Below the pieces are notes generated by a model, which was not told the origin of the DNA, searched no databases, and saw only the letters and a program-made list of their open reading frames with translations. Below, one piece after another: positions 34,789 to 42,988 of a stretch of 64,000 nt of DNA. Location of the stretch: contig CAWAAT010000006.1 of assembly GCA_963780175.1 (NCBI GenBank), forward strand, positions 81,082-145,081, given 5' to 3'. This DNA comes from Brooklawnia sp963780175. Its GTDB lineage: Bacteria > Actinomycetota > Actinomycetes > Propionibacteriales > Propionibacteriaceae. The position numbers were made by a program, and so were the translations under genes. Each line of letters begins with the position of its first letter. Position 1 is the stretch's first letter.

Positions 34789-35960
34789 CCCCTCGTGAGG
34801 ACGACCGGATCGGCGTTCAGGTCGGTGAGGGCCGCACGTCGATACCGGTGCGCAACCTGTGGCTGCTGTTCCTGTACGCCAGCCAGCTCTACGAACACCT
34901 TCACGATGAAGAACGTGTCCTAGCTGAGACCAACCCCGCCGGCCTGGTCGAGCTCGCCTCCAGAATCCTCTGCGGCGAAGCCGACCGAGCCCTGCGCCGC
35001 AACCTCAGCGTGGGCTATGTCGAACGCCACGAGGTGCTCACTGCCGTCCGCGACCGCATCGATCACCTCGGCACCGCGCGCGGCGCACACCTGCAACGCG
35101 GCCATGTCCTGTGCCGCTTCGATCACCTCACCGTCGACACTGCCCGAAACCGCTACATCGCGGCAGCCCTGGCCCAGGCCGGCCGTCGTCTGGGGAGCAG
35201 CCGGATCGATCCCCACATCGCCAACCAATGTCTCGCACTGGCCTCACGATTCGAACGCTCCGGCGTCCGCCTCGACCGCCCCAACCCCGACACACCCCGC
35301 CGGGAGGTCTACGGCCACTACGACCGCCACGACCGCAGAACAATGGCCGCCGCCCAACTCGTCATCGACACCCTGCTCCCTACCCACGCGGCCGGCCAGT
35401 CACACGTCAACCCGTTGGACTACTCCCAGGGATCTCTTCGGAAACTCTACGAAGAGGCCATCCGCAACTTCTATCGGGTCAACCTCCCCGACTGGCAAGT
35501 CGGGGCACGGCACCTCTCATGGCCCAGCGACGGCCCCCTCGACCCACTCTTCCCTGCGATGAGAACCGACATCACCCTCGACCGCCCAGACCGAACCCGG
35601 CTGATCATCGACACCAAGTTCACCTGCGCCTTGTCCACCCACGCCGAACACCACGAACCACGACTCCACTCCGGTCACCTGTACCAGCTGTACGCATACC
35701 TGCACACCCAAGCCGGCCGCGGGGACCCTTCCGCCGACCACGCGGACGGCCTACTGCTCTACCCCTCCACCGATCAAGCCCCAGACATCAACGTGACGGC
35801 GACCATGCGCGAACACGCACTCCGCGTCGCCACAGTCGACCTGACAGCCACTCCAACAACCATTCGCGCCAGACTCCTGAACATGGCGGTGACGCAGGGG
35901 GCAACTACATCCGCACGCTTCGAAGCGGTTCCACCCCCCGAAGCTGACGCCCGTAACTAG
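34779..35960 (+). CDS. mcrC: McrC-type nuclease subunit (393 aa)
   Basis: Partner nuclease of McrB. The N-terminal half carries the conserved VRNLWLLFLYASQLYE segment. The C-terminal PD-(D/E)xK core is seen as AMRTDITLDRPDRTRLIIDTKF (about residues 260-280) followed by HLYQLYAYLHTQ. The GTG at 34779 lies inside the mcrB end, so translation is coupled. This pair is the first recognisable cargo of the island. Confidence 0.9.
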   Translation: MSVTPREDDRIGVQVGEGRTSIPVRNLWLLFLYASQLYEHLHDEERVLAETNPAGLVELASRILCGEADRALRRNLSVGYVERHEVLTAVRDRIDHLGTARGAHLQRGHVLCRFDHLTVDTARNRYIAAALAQAGRRLGSSRIDPHIANQCLALASRFERSGVRLDRPNPDTPRREVYGHYDRHDRRTMAAAQLVIDTLLPTHAAGQSHVNPLDYSQGSLRKLYEEAIRNFYRVNLPDWQVGARHLSWPSDGPLDPLFPAMRTDITLDRPDRTRLIIDTKFTCALSTHAEHHEPRLHSGHLYQLYAYLHTQAGRGDPSADHADGLLLYPSTDQAPDINVTATMREHALRVATVDLTATPTTIRARLLNMAVTQGATTSARFEAVPPPEADARN

Positions 35961-36115
35961 CAGCGTGCGCGGAACACGCCGGTTTCGGGCGGCATGCTGG
36001 CAGCCCTTGACCACCGCCGCGCTGGCCGGCACCAGCCGGGAAGACCCTTTACCGGATCTGCCGCCGCGGGGGCGGCATGGCAGCCAGAGCTCGCGCGATC
36101 CGGTAGGTGTTGACC

Positions 36116-36703
36116 ATGCAATTCCTCACGCCGACGACTCTCACCGGGCACCTTGTTTCCCTTGAACCGCTCGATGACGTGCACATCGAGGGACTGCGCG
36201 CCGCAGTGCAGGACGGCCACATCAACGACCTGTGGTACACCTCCGCACCCGCCCCCGAGACGGTGGCGGCCGACGTCAAGGCCAAACGTGACCTGGCTGA
36301 GCGCGGACTTATGCTCCCGTTCGCCCTCCGCCGGCTCGCCGACGGCCAGCTTGTCGGCGTGACGACCTACTGCCATCCGCTCCCTACTGTCCCGGCGGTG
36401 GAGATCGGCTACACGTGGCAGGCGGCGTCGGCCCACCGCACCGGAACGAACACGGAGGCGAAGCTGCTGATGCTCGCCCACGCGTTCGAGCAGTGGGGCT
36501 GCCGGCGGGTGTGTTTCCGGGCGACCTGGTTCAACCATCCGTCGCGGCGGGCGATCGAGCGGCTGGGGGCGGTGTTCGAGGGACGCATCCGCAACGACCG
36601 GATCATGCGCACCGGTGAAGTGACCGACACGGCGCAGTATTCGATCACCGACGGTGACTGGCCCGCAGTCCGCCGACACTTGGACCATCTCCTCGCGAAG
36701 TAG
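36116..36703 (+). CDS. GNAT-family N-acetyltransferase (195 aa)
   Basis: RimJ/RimL-like acetyltransferase: LTGHLVSLEPLDDVHIEGLRAA at the N-terminus, LVGVTTYCHP, a TWQAASAHRTGTNTEAKLLML segment in place of the acetyl-CoA loop, and NHPSRRAIERLGAVFEGRIR near the C-terminus, the usual end of this family. Substrate unknown. The ATG at 36116 is preferred; a GTG nine bases earlier is possible. It stands alone, 155 bases after mcrC. Confidence 0.8.
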   Translation: MQFLTPTTLTGHLVSLEPLDDVHIEGLRAAVQDGHINDLWYTSAPAPETVAADVKAKRDLAERGLMLPFALRRLADGQLVGVTTYCHPLPTVPAVEIGYTWQAASAHRTGTNTEAKLLMLAHAFEQWGCRRVCFRATWFNHPSRRAIERLGAVFEGRIRNDRIMRTGEVTDTAQYSITDGDWPAVRRHLDHLLAK

Positions 36704-36777
36704 CTCGGCGGGACTCGCAGGGACGAATTGGGTGCCACCATCCTCGAACATCCGGAAATGCCGCTCGGAGGAACGTC

Positions 36778-37188
36778 TCAGCCGTCCCGGCGAGCTCGCC
36801 AAGCCAGTGCTGCCAGCAGGGCGGTTGTGGGAGTCCACGTCGCTCGCTCGGGCCAGGAAGGCGAGATGCCGTTCAGGACGGCACCCACACCCATCAGTGC
36901 GGTGATTCCGGTCAGGACATGGCGGCGCACCCTCAGCGGGGTGCGACGACTCACGATCGCGACAGAGAGTCCGCTGTAGAGGAGCGCGGCTCCTGCGCTC
37001 ACGACCCTGAGGCGGCTGGGAAGCACGCCGATGTGAGCGCCGCCGTAGCTGGCTCGGCCCCAAGGGGTCCCGATCGCAAGGGCTGCTTGGAAGGCGGCCA
37101 GCCCTGCCAGCCCCACGGCCACTGCTCCACGCTCCACGGAGCGTCGCTGGTGCTCAGCACCCTGTCGCGTCTGCCTCGGCCCAGTCAC
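36778..37188 (-). CDS. Small membrane protein of unknown function (136 aa)
   Basis: Four hydrophobic segments are visible (GAVAVGLAGLAAFQAALAIG, VVSAGAALLYSGLSVAIV, VLTGITALMGVGAVLNG, TALLAALAW). Similar unnamed four-helix proteins are common in actinobacteria; I cannot assign a function. The GTG at 37188 is inferred from where hydrophobic coding begins, as the open frame continues further upstream with a non-coding look. Confidence 0.6.
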   Translation of the reverse strand: MTGPRQTRQGAEHQRRSVERGAVAVGLAGLAAFQAALAIGTPWGRASYGGAHIGVLPSRLRVVSAGAALLYSGLSVAIVSRRTPLRVRRHVLTGITALMGVGAVLNGISPSWPERATWTPTTALLAALAWRARRDG

Positions 37189-37380
37189 ACGGCCATCATG
37201 CCTCGGCCGGTCATGCCGCGATGAGCGACTGACGGTCAGTGTTGGCTCGCACCCAGTCTCGCGCGGCGTTCTCGTTGATGGGCCTACCCTGTTGGTGTCT
37301 CTTCTGGCTGACGCCCCCAATTCCGAGGAGCCGACCGTGGTCCGCTGTGCAGTGCGTCTGTTCGTCCTGCGGGTGTTGCT

Positions 37381-37788
37381 GTGAGTCGCCAGAGGTGGAC
37401 TCCGGACGAGCTTGCCCTCTTGGACGGCCCTGCGAGTGATGTCGAGGTGGCCGAGCTGGTGGGGCGGTCGGTGCATGCGGTGGTGATGAAGCGGTGGCGT
37501 CGACGGAACCCTGCTGCGGTGGCTCGGGACCGTGTGTATGCGGAGGAGAACCGGGACCGGAACAAGCGTCGCGCGGTGATCTACAGCCACACGCAGCGGG
37601 ACAAGATCAACGCTGCTGCTCGAGCTGTCGCGGCAGCGGATCGTGTGGCTGCGACCCGATCGGGAACCTTCACCCCGGAAGAGGATGCGCTGGTGTTGCG
37701 TCCCGACCTGACTGCTCGACAGGTGGCCCAGCTGTTGGGTCGAACAGCTGCTTCGGTGGCCCGGAGACGCAAACGGCTACGCGCATGA
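37381..37788 (+). CDS. Small protein with two SANT/HTH-like motifs (135 aa)
   Basis: Two similar helix-turn-helix units flank a basic middle: WTPDELALLDGPASDVEVAELVGRS-VHAVVMKRWRRR at the start and FTPEEDALVLRPDLTARQVAQLLGRT-AASVARRRKRLR at the end. The pattern resembles Myb/SANT-like DNA-binding proteins common on actinobacterial phages and islands. The start is GTG at 37381. It is a putative DNA-binding protein of the mobile region; no target is known. Confidence 0.65.
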   Translation: MSRQRWTPDELALLDGPASDVEVAELVGRSVHAVVMKRWRRRNPAAVARDRVYAEENRDRNKRRAVIYSHTQRDKINAAARAVAAADRVAATRSGTFTPEEDALVLRPDLTARQVAQLLGRTAASVARRRKRLRA

Positions 37789-37814
37789 GGGGAGCCGGCG
37801 GCCTGTCTTAAACC

Positions 37815-38222
37815 GGCTTGTATGACTTGGAGTGCCTCCTGGTGACGGGTGGTGGTCGCTACGGTGGCTGTGGGAGGAGGCTCCGGGTCTCGCCGCTATC
37901 CGGCTGAGCGTGATGGCTCGTGAAAGAGATCGGTGGGCTCTGGGGTCGACTCTCCCGGTCGAGGCTGGCCCGGTTCAGGGAATTGGTGGCCGAGGCGTGG
38001 ACCTGCCACGCGGGTGACTCGTCTTGGGTGGCACCGGATCACGCACAAGCGTGGGTTCGCCGACCGTGGCGTTGGTTGCGGTCGCTGGGTGGCGATGAGC
38101 GGGAGTGTCTGCGCGTCACTGTCTGTCGACGGGGACGAGGGTTCTCCCGTCCAGGAAGACGATGCCCGTCGTGCGGAGTCACTGGCCGGTGGTTGGGCCC
38201 GGCGGGGTCGTGTCGTTCACAG
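37815..38222 (+). repeat. Long direct repeat, copy 1 (about 408 bp)
   Basis: This segment recurs in the same orientation at 59955-60364 with roughly 96-97 percent identity by eye. Differences include single-base indels, so it is not under coding constraint in both copies. The two copies bracket the metal-resistance block. Short open frames inside have no recognisable domain. It could be a transposase remnant or a structured RNA; I cannot tell. Confidence 0.9.
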
Positions 38223-38517
38223 CGAACGGAGGAACCCTCGTGTCTGTTCACCCTACCGATCCCGCGCTGGCGCGGGTTGCCTTGATCCTCCGGTGGGCAG
38301 TGCCGGCCCGCCGGCCTCAACCACCTGCCCACCGCCCCGGACCACACGGGGTCTCGCTATTCTGTGGCTCGGGGGCGACCAGCAGCGGACGGCGAGGTCG
38401 ATGGTCGTGACCTCGCGCACATGAGCCGATGTGCGGTGCCGTCCGGATCTGACCCGAAGACGACGGGGCGGCACGACCCGGCGGGGCGTCACTGTGTTGA
38501 GGAGTGCCGGCGCGGGG
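38223..38517. other. Gene-free spacer after repeat copy 1
   Basis: No supported gene, hairpin or operator is seen in these bases, which separate the repeat from the convergent cation-efflux gene. Confidence 0.5.
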
Positions 38518-39429
38518 TCAGTCATGCCTAACGTGCTCGAAGTCGTTGTAGGTGGGTGGTTCGAGTTGGAACGTGGAGTGCTCGACGCTGACGTCGCAGT
38601 GGTCGGCCACACACGCTTGAAGGTCGCCCAGCATCTGGGCGGCGCCTTCGGCGAAGCAGGCGTCCTCGACCACGACGTGTGCGGTGAGGACCGGCAGACC
38701 GGTGGCGATGGTGGAGGCGTGAAGGTCGTGCACCCCCACCACATGCGGAACCTCCAGGATGTGTCGACGGACCTCGTCAAGGTCCAATCCCGCCGGAGTG
38801 GACTCCAGCAGGATGCTCCCCGCCTCCCGCAGGATGGTGATCGCCCGCGGCACGATCAGGCCCGCGATCAGCATGCCTGCCAGCGCGTCGATCCGTGTCC
38901 AGCCGGTCAGCGCGATCACGACCGCGCTCATGATCACTGCCACCGACCCGAGGGCGTCGTTGACGACCTCCAAGAAGGCAGCGCGCATGTTGAGGTTCGC
39001 ACCGCGGCCCGAGCTGAGCACCAGCATCGAGACGATGCTGCCGACCAGACCGGCGATGCCGAACATCAGCAGCCCGCCGGCGGTGACCTCCGGGGGTGTG
39101 TACAGGCGCCGAACACCCTCGACGAACGCATACACCCCGACCGCTAGCAGGACCGCGGCCTGGGCGCCAGCGGCCAGGACTTCGGCGCGCCGCCAGCCCC
39201 AGGTGCGTTCGGGGGTGGGTGGCCGCAGGGCGAGGTTGGTGGCGATGAGCGCCATCAGCAGCCCCGACGCGGCCGTGAGCATGTAACCGGCGTCGACCAA
39301 CAACGCGAGGCTGTTGGTCCACCACGCGCCGATGACCTCGGCGACCAGGATGGCGGCAGTGATCCCGACCGCGATCGTGAGCTTGCTGCGATGGGTGCCC
39401 TACGACGCGTGGGCGTGGTCGGCGCTCAT
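38518..39429 (-). pseudogene. CDF-family cation efflux protein (CzcD-like) with premature amber codon
   Basis: A zinc/cobalt/cadmium proton antiporter by family: LLVDAGYMLTAASGLLMALIA, the NMRAAFLEVVNDALGSVAVI metal-site segment (H/N-x-x-x-D type), and a C-terminal cytoplasmic domain with VPHVVGVHDLHAST. The natural N-terminus begins MSADHAHAS at 39429, but codon 10 is TAG (39402-39400), after which the frame continues GTHRSKLTIAVGITAAILVAEVIGA. Without readthrough, translation must restart at a TTG or ATG near 39300 and loses the first membrane helix. A sequencing error is possible. The rest of the gene is intact. Confidence 0.75.
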
Positions 39430-39508
39430 GCTGGTGCTCTGTCCAGGGCGGGCGTCAGGGCAGGTGCGTGAGCTCGGGTCCGCCAGCTTTGCTGTGGATC
39501 AGGGGAGA

Positions 39509-39787
39509 TCACGAGCGAGCGTCCTGTCCCCGGAGGGGCCGGCGGTGACTGCGGCGGGCGATGTAGTCGAAGCCGATCTCGTCGACCAGGGCTCGGATTT
39601 CCTCGGCGCTCACGGCCTCCGCGGGGGCGATCGTGAGGGACGATTCACCCGCAGGCTCAAGGTCGACGGTCACCTCCCGAACCCCGGGCTGTTGTCGGAC
39701 GCGCTCCATGAGCAGGACGAGGCAGTCCGGGCAGGTCAGACCGCTCACCCCGAAGGTGCTGACTCTCCTGATCGTAGTCCTCGTCAC
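39509..39787 (-). CDS. Heavy-metal-associated (HMA) domain protein, copper-chaperone-like (92 aa)
   Basis: A single HMA ferredoxin-like fold with the metal-binding CxxC in VSGLTCPDCLVLLMERV, followed by the typical GVREVTVDLEPAGESSLTIAP and IRALVDEIGFDYIARRS. The GTG start at 39787 has AAGGAG six bases upstream. It is a likely cytoplasmic Cu(I) carrier for the copper ATPases of this block; the metal is inferred from context. Confidence 0.85.
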   Translation of the reverse strand: MTRTTIRRVSTFGVSGLTCPDCLVLLMERVRQQPGVREVTVDLEPAGESSLTIAPAEAVSAEEIRALVDEIGFDYIARRSHRRPLRGQDARS

Positions 39788-39818
39788 GGTGCGCTCCTTG
39801 GGTAGTTCGTGGCATGCA

Positions 39819-39840
39819 GGGGGGCGGGTCGGCGCCCCCC
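39819..39840 (-). terminator. Hairpin downstream of the SHOCT gene
   Basis: Perfect 8-bp stem GGGGGGCG / CGCCCCCC with a six-base loop, placed between the SHOCT gene stop (39851) and the HMA gene start (39787). It has no U-tract, so confidence is moderate. Confidence 0.5.
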
Positions 39841-39850
39841 CCGGCAGGGT

Positions 39851-40096
39851 TCAGCGTTGGTCGTTGAGGATCCGTCGGCGCTGCTGGTAGTCGTCGGGTT
39901 CGATCTCCCCGCGAGCGAGGCGTTCGTCCAGCAGTTCCAACGCGGTCGGCCGCTCGCGCTGGGGCCTGGGCGCCTCGACGCGGCCGATCCTGCTGATGGA
40001 CCACACCAACAGAGCGATCAGGACGACGAGGATGAGCGTGCTGATCCCCATTCCCAACCACATCCCCCAGCCGCTGTTGTCTCCCCACATCATCAT
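39851..40096 (-). CDS. Small SHOCT-domain membrane protein (81 aa)
   Basis: A short N-terminus MMMWGDNSGWGMWLGMG, one membrane helix (ISTLILVVLIALLVWSISRI), then a C-terminal SHOCT motif (ALELLDERLARGEIEPDDYQQRRRIL). Such Met/Trp-rich small proteins are common in actinobacterial copper clusters; function is not established. Of three successive ATGs, 40096 is taken with GAAGGG upstream. A TCAAG-type direct repeat lies 72 bases before the start. Confidence 0.8.
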   Translation of the reverse strand: MMMWGDNSGWGMWLGMGISTLILVVLIALLVWSISRIGRVEAPRPQRERPTALELLDERLARGEIEPDDYQQRRRILNDQR

Positions 40097-40167
40097 TGGT
40101 TCCCTTCTTGAGCTGGCCTTAGGTCCATGGTGCTGCGTCGAACGGCGTGCGGCCCGTCTGCGGTCGG

Positions 40168-40183
40168 TCAAGATCGCTACAAG
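40168..40183. promoter_or_regulatory. TCAAG direct-repeat operator upstream of SHOCT gene
   Basis: TCAAG at 40168 and ACAAG at 40179 (11-bp period), 72 bases before the SHOCT start. One of ten similar sites in the metal block. Confidence 0.5.
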
Positions 40184-40209
40184 GTCGGCGGCGCAGCGTT
40201 CGCGCCCGT

Positions 40210-40830
40210 TCACAGGCGGCTGGTGGCTTCGTGCAGGAGTTCGGCGGGGTCGAGCCACATGGAGGGGTAGTTGCCGTGCCAGAGCTTGTTGCCGTCGGCG
40301 TCGATCAGGACGAAGCCGTGCCCGGGCAGGCCTGGGTGCATGCCCTTGTCGAGGGTGTCGTAGGCCTTCGAGACCGTGCCGTCGTCGAGCAGGTAGGGGG
40401 TGGTGACGCCGAAGCGGTCCAGGTCGGGCTGGATCTGGGCGGCGGTGTTCATCACGATGGGGAGCACGGTGATGCCGGCTGCGGCGAAGCCCGGCTCCTG
40501 CTCGATGAGGGCCATCTGCTGGGTGCAGGAGCCGCAGCCGGCGCCCTCGTTGAAGTAGAGAAGCACGGGCTGGCCGCGGTAGTCGGCCAGGGACACGGTG
40601 GTGCCCGCGGTCGTCGGCAGGGTGAACGCGGGCGCCTGGCCGGACGGGCCACCCTCGACGGGGCGGGCGCTCCACAGGCCGAACCCGACGAGGGCGACGA
40701 TGAGCGTGGTCAGCAGCCCGGTCGCGATTCTGAACAGGCGGCGACGCTTGGTCTCCTTGGCTGATTCGCGTGCCCGTTGGTCTCGGAGCTGTTGCCGGCG
40801 GCTGATGGTGGTGCGCTGGTTGCTGGGCAT
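40210..40830 (-). CDS. Membrane-anchored thioredoxin-fold protein, TlpA/redoxin-like (206 aa)
   Basis: A basic N-terminus and one transmembrane segment (LFRIATGLLTTLIVALVGFGLW) are followed by an extracytoplasmic redoxin domain (APAFTLPTTAGTTVSLADYRGQPVLLYF). The active site is GAGCGSCTQQ, a CxxC. GTG/ATG choice: ATG at 40830 has GAGGAA upstream. It follows the ccdA-like gene by five bases, so CcdA probably supplies its reducing equivalents. A role in keeping copper-protein thiols reduced is inference. Confidence 0.85.
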   Translation of the reverse strand: MPSNQRTTISRRQQLRDQRARESAKETKRRRLFRIATGLLTTLIVALVGFGLWSARPVEGGPSGQAPAFTLPTTAGTTVSLADYRGQPVLLYFNEGAGCGSCTQQMALIEQEPGFAAAGITVLPIVMNTAAQIQPDLDRFGVTTPYLLDDGTVSKAYDTLDKGMHPGLPGHGFVLIDADGNKLWHGNYPSMWLDPAELLHEATSRL

Positions 40831-40835
40831 GGTCG

Positions 40836-41814
40836 TCAGTTCCTCGCGGTGTCGTGGTCGGCGATCGGGTGGTCGGCGTCGGTCGTGCTGTGGCAGTGCG
40901 GCAGGGTGGGGTCGGCGTCGGCGTGCTCTTCGGCTCCCTGGCGCGCGTCGCGGCGGCGGTCGCGGAGCGTGGTCCACACGAACACCCCGGCCAGCCCCAA
41001 CAAGGCGAGGCCGAGGACGGGCTCAGGGACCGGGGCAAGCCAGCCGAGGACGGCCTGAGCAGCTTGGGTGATCCAGTCGCCGGCGGCGAGCTGGACCCAG
41101 GTGCCCGACCCGGTCATCGTTGCGGAGCCTGCGAGGGTGATGACCCAGACGCCCATGACTGACGAAGGCGACCGCGACGAGCAGGTTGACGCTGTTGGTG
41201 TGCAGGCTGCGGCCGGCGACGGTCACCCTGATGGGCTTCGCCCGGCCCCAGCGTCGTTCGTTGAGGCGGGCGGCGTCCCACACGAGTGCCATGACGAGCA
41301 GCGGGATGACCATGCCGAACACGAACGCCAGCCCGAGGACCAGGCCGCCGAGCGGGTTGCCGGAGAGAGCGGACAGGGTCATCACGCCGGCCAGGACGGG
41401 GGCGCAGCAGCTGGACGCGATCCCGGAGAACACGCCGAGGCTGAAGAAGGTCGCCGTGTCGCCGCGGGTGGTGTCGGGGGCGCGCAGCATCGACGGCATC
41501 GACCACATCCGGCCGCTGAGGGCCAGCAGGCCGAGGCCGATCATGAGCAGGCCACCGGCCCAGTACAGGATCACGTGGTACTTGGCGATCGCACCGGCCA
41601 GCAGACTCACCCCGAGCGTGATCGGGACCAGGACGAGCGCCAGGCCTGCCGCGAAGACGAAGGTCAGCGGGAGGAGGCGCCACCGGTTGTTCTTGACCGC
41701 AGCAGCCAGGTACGACGGGGCGAGGAAGACGATGCAGCAGGGTGCGAACAGTGCCACCGTGCCCGCGAAGAAGGCGGCCAGGATGCTGCCAGTTGCCAGG
41801 AGTTCCGAGCCCAT
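40836..41814 (-). pseudogene. CcdA/DsbD-like transmembrane electron carrier, frameshifted near its 3' end
   Basis: Cytochrome c biogenesis/thiol-disulfide membrane protein: multiple helices, APCCIVFLAP near the N-terminus and SSCCAPVLAGVMTL in the middle hold the redox cysteines. The first frame runs from ATG 41814 (GGAAGG upstream) to a point near 41160 (SVNLLVAVAFV), then the homologous end (MGVWVITLAGS to VFVWTTLRDRRR) continues in another frame down to 40836. One inserted base, or two missing bases, near 41160 explains it. It is part of a grx-ccdA-redoxin unit. A sequence error is quite possible. Confidence 0.75.
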
Positions 41815-42137
41815 CACGAGGCCTTCCGTGCCGCGAGGGCGCGGTCGAGCTTGCGGCGCGGGAGGCGTCCGGCGCTGAGGAACGCGCCGTCGAGCAGCAC
41901 GAGGGGGAACATGGCCGGGCGGTGTTGATGGAGGAGCTTCTGGCCCTGCGGTGATTCGGCGTCCACCTGGTCGAGCAGTAGCTGCCCTTGGGTCGCGCGG
42001 TTCAGGAGTTCCGTGTGGGCGTCCTCACAGAGGTGGCAGGCCTCTGCGGTTACCAGGGTGACCATGGGCGACGCAGCCCGGTCGGTCTGGTGGCCGACCC
42101 GGGCCCAAGTGTTGTTCGTCGTGTTCACGACGACCAT
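41814..42137 (-). CDS. Glutaredoxin-family thiol protein (107 aa)
   Basis: Thioredoxin-like fold with the active-site motif EACHLCEDAHTEL (CxxC), then DQVDAESPQGQKLLHQHRPAMFPLVLLDG, the usual cis-proline region of glutaredoxin-like proteins. The ATG at 42137 has GAGGGG seven bases upstream. Its stop overlaps the ccdA-like start (TGATG). It heads a three-gene thiol-redox operon with a TCAAG repeat 28 bases upstream. Confidence 0.8.
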   Translation of the reverse strand: MVVVNTTNNTWARVGHQTDRAASPMVTLVTAEACHLCEDAHTELLNRATQGQLLLDQVDAESPQGQKLLHQHRPAMFPLVLLDGAFLSAGRLPRRKLDRALAARKAS

Positions 42138-42164
42138 GGTGGTTCCCCTCACCGGGGGGACCGG

Positions 42165-42180
42165 TCAAGGCAGCCTCAAG
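42165..42180. promoter_or_regulatory. TCAAG direct-repeat operator upstream of thiol-redox operon
   Basis: TCAAG at 42165 and at 42176, exact 11-bp period, 28 bases before the glutaredoxin-like start. Confidence 0.65.
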
Positions 42181-42220
42181 ATCTCGTCTGGCCTGAGAAC
42201 AGCATGTGCGGTCGTCCGAG

Positions 42221-42255
42221 GGCGAGGGGCCGGCAGCACCTGCCGGCCCCTCGCC
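42221..42255 (-). terminator. Strong terminator downstream of DUF305 lipoprotein gene
   Basis: Perfect 16-bp inverted repeat GGCGAGGGGCCGGCAG / CTGCCGGCCCCTCGCC with a three-base loop, 13 bases past the stop of the DUF305 gene. Confidence 0.8.
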
Positions 42256-42267
42256 ACGGTCGGGTTC

Positions 42268-42888
42268 CTACGCTGATGCGAGCAATCCCTGCATCTCCTC
42301 GATCTCTGCTTCCTGGTCGGCGATGATCTTCTGCGCCAGCTCGATGGCTTGCGGGTCCCGGCCGTCGGCGAGTTGGGTCTGGGCCATCTCGATCGCTCCT
42401 TGATGGTGGGCGATCATCGAGGTGAGAAACTGCCGGTCGAAGTCGGCGCCCGATAAGCCTCGCAGCTCGGCCATCACCTCTTCCTGGCTTCTGCCGTCCA
42501 TGTCCATGCCCGAGTGGTCCATCCCGGCCATGTCGCTGTCGGCCGGCATCGGATCCTCGCCCCACGCCGAAAGCCAGCCGCTCATGGTCTCGATCTCGGG
42601 GCCCTGAGCCGCCGAGATGCGTTCGGCCAGGGCCTGGACGTCCGCGCTCTGGGCCTGCTGGGCGGCGAGGTCGGCCATCTCGATCGCACCCTGGTGGTGC
42701 ACGATCATCATCTGCGCGAACGCCGTGTCTGCCTCGTTGTGGGCGGCCGCATTGTCCGGGTTCGCTGACCCTGCTGTCGTCAAGGCTGGGCTGGGAGTGG
42801 CCGCCGGCGTGGCCGAGCACGCCCCCAGCATGGTCGCCGCTACCGCGGCGCCCATCACGATCGTGACCCACTTCGGTGTTGCGCTCAT
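42268..42888 (-). CDS. DUF305 lipoprotein (206 aa)
   Basis: An N-terminal lipoprotein signal with lipobox LGAC (in VAATMLGACSATP) is followed by two ferritin-like DUF305 repeats with the metal-type motif MMIVHHQGAIEMADLA and MIAHHQGAIEMAQTQL. A Met/His/Asp-rich linker (DSDMAGMDHSGMDMDG) joins them, suggestive of copper binding. DUF305 proteins are frequent in copper-resistance clusters. The ATG at 42888 follows AGGAG. The Lgt-Lnt pair encoded nearby could process this lipoprotein. Confidence 0.9.
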   Translation of the reverse strand: MSATPKWVTIVMGAAVAATMLGACSATPAATPSPALTTAGSANPDNAAAHNEADTAFAQMMIVHHQGAIEMADLAAQQAQSADVQALAERISAAQGPEIETMSGWLSAWGEDPMPADSDMAGMDHSGMDMDGRSQEEVMAELRGLSGADFDRQFLTSMIAHHQGAIEMAQTQLADGRDPQAIELAQKIIADQEAEIEEMQGLLASA

Positions 42889-42952
42889 GGTTCTCCTGTT
42901 TCTCGCAGACAATCGGCCGCACCCCCGAGGGAAGCGGGGCACCCGCCGTCTT

Positions 42953-42967
42953 TCAAGGCTGCGCAAC
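42953..42967. promoter_or_regulatory. Degenerate TCAAG repeat upstream of DUF305 gene
   Basis: TCAAG at 42953 followed by GCAAC at 42963, a ten-base period; 65 bases before the DUF305 start. It is the weakest of the set. Confidence 0.3.
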
Positions 42968-42988
42968 GAAGCTTGGCCATACCTTGAC

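Noticed and set aside
35957..37063. 368-codon minus-strand frame across the acetyltransferase gene
   Set aside because: Antisense to a recognisable GNAT gene; its sequence is Arg/His/Pro-rich without any domain.
37815..38222. Group II intron or HEARO-type RNA identity for the long repeat
   Set aside because: No domain V-like hairpin, reverse transcriptase or nuclease gene accompanies either copy; kept only as an unexplained repeat.
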